From CAZWHE01 sp964633825 (GTDB taxonomy: Bacteria > Planctomycetota > B15-G4 > CAYZWU01), in the NCBI GenBank assembly GCA_964633825.1, contig CAZWHE010000025.1, positions 1-32,929 of the forward strand: a stretch of 32,929 nucleotides of DNA, in the 5' to 3' direction. Below the pieces are notes generated by a model. It was not told the DNA's origin and ran no database searches. It worked only from the letters and a program-made list of their open reading frames with translations. Within the stretch, counting starts at the first letter, position 1, and the number at the start of each line of letters is the position of its first letter. This document shows, piece by piece, positions 16,535 through 24,352 of this stretch. The position numbers and the translations under genes are program-made.

Positions 16535-17434
16535 ATGAAGACAGCAAGCTTGATTTCAGGATGGATCGCCCTCTTTTGCGTGTTTGTTGCAACCCCTTCC
16601 TTCGGGCAGGCCGACGAGCCCGATCTGGAGGTGCAGAAGGCCGATATCTCGTTCAATCCGGCCAGTCCCGTTTTGATCGGCACGGTCGTCGAAATCAAAG
16701 CCGACATCCACAACAGGGGGAACTGTTATATCGCCTTGAGTGAAAACCTCGACGAGGTGGGTTACAACGAAAACTTTACCATGCTGAATCGGATCAAGGT
16801 CAAAGCGAGGGTGCGCAGCACGAACGGAGACATTCTCGGGGTCGAGGCGCGCATCGACGATTATCCCATTGTTCCGTTTTACACTTCGAGCCAGAGCTGG
16901 GAGGTCAAGGAGTCCAACGACATCACCATTCCGTCCCAGAACAACACGACCTTGTTCCTCAAGAGGGTCAGCGGCGGGGGATCTTCCGATCTGGAGATAG
17001 ACTATATCGAGGTGTGGAAATGGAATGGATCCGGCTGGGACCTTCTGCTGGCGCGGGAGGGGGAGAGCTATGACTCGGGCGGCGGCAGCGTCGACCGGAT
17101 CCATCCGTCCGGCGTGAAAGTGGATTTCTACGATGGAGATCCCGCGTACTCGGGTTGCATCCATCTCGACACGCGAACGGTCGGAGATGTTCAGAAAGAC
17201 ACCGAGGCAGGCCCGACATGGATTCTCACCGAGGGAGGCAGCGCCGAAGCAAAGACCGATTGGCAGGCCGTGGGCGGCCACTGGCACTATATGTACGTCG
17301 AGATAACGCCCGATCCGAAAGAGACGATGACGGACAACAACAAGGCGTTCAAGAAGATGGAGGTTTTACCGGGCCACCATTACATATGGTGGTATATCGC
17401 CGATCGGACAGGCCAATACAGCGCGATACCATAA
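16535..17434 (+). CDS. secreted protein with a CARDB-like domain apparently split by an insertion
   Basis: 299 residues; AAGGAGA precedes ATG 16535. A signal peptide ends near S-F-G24. Residues about 29-63 (PDLEVQKADISFNPASP and on to IHNRGN) read as the first strands of a CARDB (cell-adhesion-related) fold. The rest of that fold appears only at about 193-278 (GVKVDFYDGDP, then GGSAEAKTDWQAVGGHW, then VEITPDPKETMTDNNK). Between them, 64-192 looks like a separate beta-rich unit (RIKVKARVRS, FLKRVSGGGSSDLEIDYIEV) resembling carbohydrate-binding sandwiches. Function is unknown; binding or adhesion at the cell surface is plausible. The domain assignment is by eye. A strong terminator follows 20 nt after the stop. 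Confidence 0.65.
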   Translation: MKTASLISGWIALFCVFVATPSFGQADEPDLEVQKADISFNPASPVLIGTVVEIKADIHNRGNCYIALSENLDEVGYNENFTMLNRIKVKARVRSTNGDILGVEARIDDYPIVPFYTSSQSWEVKESNDITIPSQNNTTLFLKRVSGGGSSDLEIDYIEVWKWNGSGWDLLLAREGESYDSGGGSVDRIHPSGVKVDFYDGDPAYSGCIHLDTRTVGDVQKDTEAGPTWILTEGGSAEAKTDWQAVGGHWHYMYVEITPDPKETMTDNNKAFKKMEVLPGHHYIWWYIADRTGQYSAIP

Positions 17435-17454
17435 GAGATGGGGCGACCGATTCT

Positions 17455-17494
17455 GCCGGCCGGCGGCCGCTCGACCGCCGGCCGGTCTCTTTTT
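17455..17494 (+). terminator. rho-independent terminator after the CARDB-like gene
   Basis: Perfect 11-bp stem CCGGCCGGCGG / CCGCCGGCCGG (17456-17466 and 17475-17485) around an 8-nt loop, followed by TCTCTTTTT. It begins 20 nt after the stop of the 16535 gene and separates it from the sigma factor gene. Confidence 0.9.
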
Positions 17495-17594
17495 ATGGCG
17501 GCGTCGATGTGTTATATTCTCCGAAAAGATCCCCGAGCCGCGGAAGCCTTTTTTTTCGGGTTTCCGGCGAGAAATCCCGAACAACCGGAACGCC

Positions 17595-18191
17595 ATGCCC
17601 CTTCAAGAGGAAATCACGAGCCTGCTGATTCACGCCGGGAACGGAGACAAGACATCCTACGATCAGCTCGTTCTTCGGGTCTATGACGAGCTCCGTTTTT
17701 TGGCCCGGCGTTATCTCCGGCAGGAGCGGCCCGACCATACCCTTCAGCCCACGGCACTGGTTCATGAAGCCTACATGCGCCTTGTGGACCAGAAGCAGGT
17801 CGAGTGGAAGAACCACGCCCAGTTTTTCCGTGTTGCGGCCTCCATGATGCGCAGGGTGCTCGTGGACCACGCGCGAAAGCACCTCGCCGAAAAGAGGGGG
17901 GGCGGGGCCCGGAAGCTGTCCATTTCCCGGATATCCAGTCTCGGGATCGAAGAAGACGCCGACCTGGTCGCCATCGATGAAGCTTTGAAGGAATTCGCCG
18001 CATTCGATCCCCGCAAATGCACCGTCGTGGAGCTCCGCTTCTTCGCGGGCCTGACCATGGACAAGATCGCCGAGATCCTCGGCCTCTCCATCGGAACGAT
18101 AGAGCGCGACTGGAGCATGGCCAGGATCTGGCTCTTCCGGAAACTGGGAAAAGGAGGAGGTCGTGAATCCGGCCCTGTGGGAAAAGATTGA
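17595..18191 (+). CDS. RNA polymerase ECF-type sigma factor, kinase-associated group
   Basis: 198 residues. Region 2 spans about 20-65 (YDQLVLRVYDELRFLARRYL, TALVHEAYMRLV) and region 4 about 138-185 (VVELRFFAGLTMDKIAEILG, SIGTIERDWSMARIWLFRKL), with the recognition helix in the latter. The L.PTALVHEAY.RL signature and the RVLVDHAR segment match the ECF subgroup usually found beside Ser/Thr kinases in Planctomycetota and Acidobacteriota (TIGR02999-like). No anti-sigma gene is adjacent. Instead the kinase gene overlaps the last 29 nt, which implies co-translation and possibly regulation by phosphorylation (inference). The ribosome site is weak. The upstream promoter is unclear; a TATATT at 17513 has no good -35. 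Confidence 0.88.
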   Translation: MPLQEEITSLLIHAGNGDKTSYDQLVLRVYDELRFLARRYLRQERPDHTLQPTALVHEAYMRLVDQKQVEWKNHAQFFRVAASMMRRVLVDHARKHLAEKRGGGARKLSISRISSLGIEEDADLVAIDEALKEFAAFDPRKCTVVELRFFAGLTMDKIAEILGLSIGTIERDWSMARIWLFRKLGKGGGRESGPVGKD

Positions 18192-21100
18192 AGAGATCTT
18201 CCTCGCCGCCGGCGGTAAATCCTCCGGCGAGAGGGCGGCGTTTCTCGAAAAAGCCTGCGGCGGGGACGAGGACCTGAAAAAGGAGGTCCTGTCTCTTCTC
18301 GCCGCCGGGGAAGAAGTGGGCGATTTCATGTCGAGCCCGCCCCTCGAGAGGGAGATCGACCTCGACACGGCCACAACCCTGTTCGAAAAGGAGGATCGAT
18401 CCTTTGTCGGGAAAGACGTGGGTCCATACCGCCTGGAACGGATCATCGCCTCGGGCGGCATGGGGGTCGTTTATCTGGCCGCGCGGGCCGATGAATCGTA
18501 TCAAAAGAAAGCGGCCGTCAAGCTGATCCGCGGGGGGCTGCAGAGCCGCGACATTGTCCGCCGTTTTTACCGGGAACGGCAGGCGCTGGCCAGCCTCGAT
18601 CACCAGAATATCGCCAGGCTCCTCGACGGCGGCACCACGGAAGAGGGCCATCCCTATCTGGTAATGGAGTACATCGAGGGGGAGACGATCGATGACTATT
18701 GCGATTCCAACAGGCTGTCGATCGGCAAACGCCTCGATCTCTTCCGGCAGGTTTGTTCGGCCGCCCAGTACGCACACGGAAAACTGATCGTTCACAGGGA
18801 CATCAAGCCCAGGAATATTCTTGTCACGAAGGAAGGGGTTCCCAAGCTTCTCGATTTCGGAATCGTCAAGATCCTCGATCCCGGAGACGCGATGTCGGGG
18901 ACGCTGACCCTGACCATGCAGAGGATGATGACTCCCGAGTACGCGAGCCCGGAACAGGTCCGCGGAGACACCGTTTCGATATCGACGGACGTCTATTCTC
19001 TCGGCCTTGTTCTCTACGAGCTCCTGACCGGCCATCGCCCTTTCCGGTTTCAGACGTCGTCGGCCAGGGAGGTGGAGCGGATCATCTGTGAAGAGGAGCC
19101 TCCCCGGCCCAGCACGGCCGTCGCCCAGGTCGCCGAGGTCACAACGCGCGACGGGAGCCCGCGCTTCATCACCCCGGAGAGCGTGAGCAGGACCCGCGGA
19201 GGCCGGCTCGAAAAACTGCGGCGCCGGTTGGCGGGCGACCTCGATCACATCGTGATGAAAGCCCTCCGCAAGGAGCCCGGGCAGCGCTACCCTTCGGTCG
19301 AACAGTTCTCCGACGACATCCGGCGCCATATGACCGGGCTTCCCGTGCGCGCCCGCAAAGGGACATGGAGATACCGCGCGGGAAAGTGCGTCAGGCGGAA
19401 CAGGACAGCCGCCCTTATCGGCCTCTTCGTCCTTCTCGCGTTGGCCGCGGGGTCGTATTTTTTCGTTCAGAATGCGCGCCGGGCGGCGGACCAGAAAGCG
19501 GCCCAGCAGGTGCTCGATTTTCTGGCTCGGCTTTATGAAAAACCTTTCTCCGACAGGACCCCGAGGGACGAAATCCGGAAAACCTTGGAGGAAAAAGGGG
19601 CGATGGAGCTCGCTCGGGCCCTTCAGGACCAGCCGGAAGAGCTGGTTCGATATACGGAAACAATCACCCAGCTCTGTGAAGGTTTTAATCTCTACGATCT
19701 GGCCGCTTACTGGCGGGAAACCTCCATCCGAGCCCGGGAGTCGATGCCTGAATCCGGTCGTTCCGATCTGATGAGATCTCTATTCCTTTACGCAAAAACG
19801 CTTCATAAAAAAGGAGACTTCGAAAAAGCGGAAGAACAGCTTTTGAAAGCGATCGAATTGAGCAGGGGGACCGGAGTCGGTCCGCACGGTCCGCACGGTC
19901 CGCGGGGAACGCTCACGCACCTTCTCGCCATGATTTCCTGGGACCGGGGGGACTACGAGAGCGCCGGCAAAGCTTTCGAAGAATCCCTTCGATTGCTGGA
20001 GAAGGGCCGTTGTTTCACACCTGTCGATCGGATCGGCTGTTCAATCGATTTCGCCGATTTCCTGGAAGACCGGGGGGATTGGGAAGAGGCCCTCGAGCTG
20101 CTGCATCAGGCGCTTGCCGAAGCCGGCGGCCTTCCCTCCGAACAGCAAGACCTGGCTCTGGCCGAAATCTACCATGCACTGGGAAATCATCTCTGGTACA
20201 CGCCCCGTTATTGTGAAGCGGAGAATTACATTCGGAGAGCCCTCGAGATCTACCTGGCCGCCCTTCCTGAAAGCGATCCCCGTGTCTGTTCCTGCATGGA
20301 CGATCTGGCGGCCGTCTTGTTCTGCAAAGCCAGGAACATCGATGACCTGACTTCCTCCATTTCAGAGATCTATTGGCGGAAATCGAAGGAAATGAGGGAA
20401 AAGATTTTCGGCAAAGAGAGCCTGGAAGTCGCCCAAAGTTTCACGACGATGGCCAAGCATTTTTCACTGGCGAGCGACGAATTCTATCTTCGGAAAGCCC
20501 TGGTGCGATATCGGAAATACTGGCCCGAAGATCACCCCCGGGTTGTGCACAAGNNNNNNNNNNCTCGGCATCAACCAGACGATTTCTTCGAATTCCCATC
20601 TTGTGGAGGGGGAATCATTGCTCAGAGAGGTCGTGGATATTCAATCAAAGCACCTTTTCCGCCGGCATTGGAAAAGGGGCCGCGTCATGGTGTTTCTGGG
20701 CGTTAATCTTATGCGGCAAAATAAATCCCGGGAGGGGCTCGCTTTGATCTCCGAAGGGCTTCAGATCTGTGAGGATGTTTGGGGGACGGGGAATCCCGGA
20801 ATGAACATATTCTACGGGATGTTCTCTTTGTTGAGCAAAGAACCGAAACATGCCGGAGAGCTGCAGCCTTATTTGGATCGACTCGGGAGTGTGGATCGGG
20901 CCTGGCCCTATGGAAGGGTTGTCAAGGATTGTGATTTTACCGATGAATTCAGCGCGAGCGTCGATTTCGAGGACGACCAGGCGGAAAAGATCATATGGCT
21001 CGACAGGGCGCCCGGAAAAGATGTCTCGCCTCGCTTGTGGATCTTCGCCCGGCCCTTCAACTGGATGTGGCAGACTTTTCGCAATGAAGAGAGCCACTGC

Positions 21101-21496
21101 ATCCGCGTCAACCATAATCCCGAGCAAGAGGTCTCCTTCAACGGTGCGCTCAAGTTTTCATTCATTATCGATGCGAGGCAGTGGGTCCCTTTCGAGATCC
21201 CCGTCGAATGGCTGGTTCAAGGGGAGAACACCTTTTCCATTTACGAACGTCATGAAGAGGGATACGAGGAAATCCTCCCCTGGGAGTACAACAATTTGAG
21301 CATCGGCATCGACATGAACCACAATTGCGACAGGAGCTGGTGGTTCGGATCGACCAAGTGCTGTGAAGAAATGGCATATAAAGCGATGGGGGCCGAAAAG
21401 CCGCTGTTACGGGACGCCGCCATCATCACGGAGCATCGCGAAAAGGGATACAAGGAGTGCAAGGGGGAGCTCATGATATTCCTCGAGCTCAACTGA
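18163..21496 (+). CDS. transmembrane Ser/Thr protein kinase with TPRs and a novel C-terminal domain; 10-N gap inside
   Basis: GTG 18163 has AGGAGG about 5 nt upstream and lies within the sigma factor gene. Residues 1-85 form the helical leader common in such kinases. The kinase domain (about 88-365) has the Gly-rich loop ASGGMGVVY, K120, HRDIKPRN with D213, DFG at about 231 and TPEYASPEQ, so it should be active. A membrane helix at about 415-436 (AALIGLFVLLALAAGSYFF) puts the C-terminal part outside the cytoplasm. TPR-like helices follow up to and beyond the gap. Past the gap the frame changes by one, but the TPRs continue; a true gap length divisible by three restores one protein of at least 1107 residues. 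The last 190 residues are a beta-rich domain with aromatic and Cys residues that I do not recognise. Confidence 0.85.
19879..19903 (+). repeat. short 9-bp in-frame tandem repeat in the kinase gene
   Basis: GGTCCGCAC occurs twice, then a third partial copy GGTCCGC, encoding V-G-P-H-G-P-H-G-P-R-G in a loop between two TPR helices. It could vary in copy number without breaking the frame. Confidence 0.7.
20554..20563. other. assembly gap of 10 N inside the first kinase gene
   Basis: Ten N with non-duplicated flanks. The left frame ends after a complete codon (VVHK), and the right side reads LGINQTISS in a frame shifted by one. The true missing length should be a multiple of three, so the 10 N are an estimate and the gene is probably intact. 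Confidence 0.9.
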
Positions 21497-21521
21497 CCGC
21501 GTGAATGAAGAAACGGCGGTG

Positions 21522-24350
21522 CTATCGCTCGGAAACCCCCAGGGTCGCAATCGCCTTGCGGCGCACCCTTTTGAAGATGTCGGCGTATTCGCAGGGCGCT
21601 CCGTTCTCGAGGTAGAGCGCTTCCGCCTGATCGAAGCATTTCCAAGCCATGCTTTCTTCCCAGAAGTCGTCGGCCCGATCGGACGGGAGTTTTTTATAGA
21701 TCATGGCCAGGAAGTAGAGGTCGCGGGCGTCGTCGTGCCAGCGGTACTTTCTCACCTCTTGGGACCACTTTTTTCTTTCCGCCAGGGCTTTCAGGAAGTA
21801 ATCGGCTGCTTCAGGATAATATCCGTTGAGATAGTCGACGGCGCCCCGGGTGCTGAGGTGGATGGGTGAAACCTTCCCCTCGAATAAGATATCGCTTCCG
21901 ATCTTTTCCAATATCGATCCCGCCAGCTTGGCCAGGGGTGTTATTCTACCGTCCTTCATCAGTTTTTCCTTGGGAAAGGAAGCGATCAGCAGAACGGCGA
22001 GACAGTAATCGCGCGGCGAGTAATAGGCCTGGGCATAGATCTTGTCCAGGTTTGTGTAGGCGTCGATGTTTTCATTCCGCTCGAGGTGCACCCGGGCGCA
22101 GATCAGGTAAGTGGATGCGACGTAGCATTCGGCCCTCATCTCGATCGTCGGACTCCGCAGGAGGGTTCTCGCGCTGTTCGCGTACTTCATCGCATTGTCG
22201 AGATCGCCTCGAAGGAGGTAGTGCTCGGCCAACGCCGTCAGGGTGTGGGGGTCTCCGAAAACCCTTCTGAGGGCCTTGTCGAGCATTTCGATCGCCTCGT
22301 CGAACCGGCCCTGCTGGGTGTAGACCTTGCCGATGCCGCGCCAGGAGTTGTGAATGGTCGTCGTCCTTTCCCGGTTCAGTCTGCCGAAGAGGATTAAAGC
22401 ATTATTGAAATGCTTCAAAGCGCTGTCCCAGTCGCCGCGCAGCAGGCTGTTCTGCCCGAGTGTCGTTTCGATGAAGTGGTACGGCACCTCGCCCGAGCTC
22501 CGGAGGGCGCGGTTCAGGTGTTCTTCCGCGATCCCCGTCATGTCGGGAAAGTCGAAGAACCGCGTGTAAAAATAATAGGCGCGGCCGGCGTAGTTGAGCG
22601 TCATCATGTGATCGGGGCGGATCTCGAGCGCTTTTTCTAAGTATCTCAGCGAGTCCTCGAAGTATCTTCTCTCTCCTCCTTTGTACAGGGGGGAAAAAAG
22701 CGAGACGCCGTTGTAGAAATGGGCGATAAAGTGATCGTTGTTGATCCTGATGTTCTCGATGAAGGAAACAGCATCACGGACCTTGACGGCGGCAGGGTCC
22801 GTCCTGCACCAGACCAACCTGTCCGGCGATGAAAGGGTCGATTTTCCGGCAGCCAGAAGATTCTGCTCGGCTGCGTTAAGAAGTGCTTTCTTTTCCTCAT
22901 CGTCCTTCTTTCCGGCGGCAGTGTTCAGCTGGATTACACCGAGCAGGTAGTGGGCGTCTTTCAACAGGCCGGTATTCCCGCTCTTCCGGCACCTGGCGAT
23001 GCAATCCTCGAGGTAGGCGGCGGCCCTGTCGAATGTTTTCGTTTTGAGATAAAAGAGGGTGCGCAGCATATCGGCATGGGGGTCGTCCGGATCGGCTTCG
23101 TTGCACCACCGGCACATCGAAAAGAAGTCGATGCGCAGCCGTCTCAGCACCTCATCGATCGGCTTGAACCGTTGCTCGATGATGCGGGCCCTTTCCTTCT
23201 GCTGCCGGACGAATTCGGTTGTGAAAACGGCCAGGACCGATGCAGCTGCCAGAACGACGGCGGCCGTGATCGAAAGGAGCTTGTGGCGGCGGATCCACTT
23301 CGAGGACTTGCGGGTCCAGCCGGCCGACTGGGCCAGGACCTGCTCTCCCGCCAGAAACCTGTTCAGGTCTTCGGCAAACCCGGCCATTGTCTGGTAGCGG
23401 TGCCGGGGGTTCTTCTCCATCGCCTTGAGACAGATCAGGGAGAGGTCTTTCGGAATGCGGGCGTTCACCCTGGACGGGTCTTTCGGCTCCTGGAGGAGGA
23501 TCTTTTTCAAGACCTCGTGGGACGTCTCTCCCTCGAAGGGCCGCTCGAGGGTCAGGGTTTCGTAAAGGGTTATCCCGAGGGAAAAGATATCGGTCCTGTG
23601 ATCGATCCCGGAGCGGCGGCTCATCGTCTGTTCGGGCGACATGTAGTACGGCGTGCCCGAGAAGTCCCCGGTCCGCGAGAGGGCCAGGGCGTCTTCGACC
23701 CGGGCCAGTCCGAAGTCGGAGACCTTGGGAGTGCCCCCCCTGGTGAGAAGGATGTTGGACGGCTTGATGTCCCGGTGGATCACGCCGGAAGCATGGGCGT
23801 GCTTCATCGCGTCGGCCACGGCGGCGATCACCTTGGCGGCTTCGCGGAAATAACCGCGGGGAAGATCGCCCTCCCGCCGGTTTTCCTCCAGCCTGCCGGC
23901 CAGCGTCTGTCCGTCCTTCACGAGCTCCTGGGCGATGTAGTGCATGCCCTTGTGCTCGCCCACGGCGTAGATCGAGACGATGCCGGGATGGGCCTGGCGG
24001 CCGCCGGCCACGGCTTCCCGCTGGAACTTCTTCACCGCCTTGTCGGACATGCTGAGGTGGGGCAGCAGGATCTTCAGGGCGACGGGCCGCTTCAGGGAGA
24101 GCTGCTCGGCCTCGTAGACCGTGGCCATGCCGCCCGAACCGATTTCGCGCTTGACCCTGAAATCGCCGACAACACGGCCGATGGTGGACTCATCGCTTTC
24201 CGTCTCTTTCCGATGTTCCGCGTCCGTCTCTTTCATTCCGCGGAAGAACTTCTTGAGCTTGGATGTGAGCACGGGGTGCTTCTCGAGAATCATCTCGGGA
24301 TCGGTCCCGTTTTCGTCGGGATGAATGTTTTTACCGTTCGAGCTGCACAT
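21522..24350 (-). CDS. transmembrane Ser/Thr protein kinase with C-terminal TPR region
   Basis: 942 residues from the ATG at 24350, 2 nt after the stop of the GH127 gene; an in-frame GTG at 24368 would overlap that gene. Kinase domain about 63-335: GSGGMATVYEAEQ, K93 (VALKIL), HRDIKPSN with D194, DFG at 212-214, GTPYYMSPEQ. All catalytic residues are present. One membrane helix at about 357-379 (LLSITAAVVLAAASVLAVF) separates it from about 560 residues of helical TPR-like repeats (for example FDRAAAYLEDCIARCRKSG and LMRGDL-type pairs such as LLRGDWDSALKHFNNAL), probably outside the cytoplasm. It faces the first kinase gene tail to tail with 25 nt between stops. Being coupled to a glycosidase gene suggests a link to polysaccharide use, which is inference. 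Confidence 0.87.
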   Translation of the reverse strand: MCSSNGKNIHPDENGTDPEMILEKHPVLTSKLKKFFRGMKETDAEHRKETESDESTIGRVVGDFRVKREIGSGGMATVYEAEQLSLKRPVALKILLPHLSMSDKAVKKFQREAVAGGRQAHPGIVSIYAVGEHKGMHYIAQELVKDGQTLAGRLEENRREGDLPRGYFREAAKVIAAVADAMKHAHASGVIHRDIKPSNILLTRGGTPKVSDFGLARVEDALALSRTGDFSGTPYYMSPEQTMSRRSGIDHRTDIFSLGITLYETLTLERPFEGETSHEVLKKILLQEPKDPSRVNARIPKDLSLICLKAMEKNPRHRYQTMAGFAEDLNRFLAGEQVLAQSAGWTRKSSKWIRRHKLLSITAAVVLAAASVLAVFTTEFVRQQKERARIIEQRFKPIDEVLRRLRIDFFSMCRWCNEADPDDPHADMLRTLFYLKTKTFDRAAAYLEDCIARCRKSGNTGLLKDAHYLLGVIQLNTAAGKKDDEEKKALLNAAEQNLLAAGKSTLSSPDRLVWCRTDPAAVKVRDAVSFIENIRINNDHFIAHFYNGVSLFSPLYKGGERRYFEDSLRYLEKALEIRPDHMMTLNYAGRAYYFYTRFFDFPDMTGIAEEHLNRALRSSGEVPYHFIETTLGQNSLLRGDWDSALKHFNNALILFGRLNRERTTTIHNSWRGIGKVYTQQGRFDEAIEMLDKALRRVFGDPHTLTALAEHYLLRGDLDNAMKYANSARTLLRSPTIEMRAECYVASTYLICARVHLERNENIDAYTNLDKIYAQAYYSPRDYCLAVLLIASFPKEKLMKDGRITPLAKLAGSILEKIGSDILFEGKVSPIHLSTRGAVDYLNGYYPEAADYFLKALAERKKWSQEVRKYRWHDDARDLYFLAMIYKKLPSDRADDFWEESMAWKCFDQAEALYLENGAPCEYADIFKRVRRKAIATLGVSER

Positions 24351-24352
24351 CG

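Noticed and set aside
20543..21496. A separate gene starting after the 10-N gap
   Set aside because: The apparent start comes from translating across the N; TPR sequence is continuous with the kinase gene upstream.
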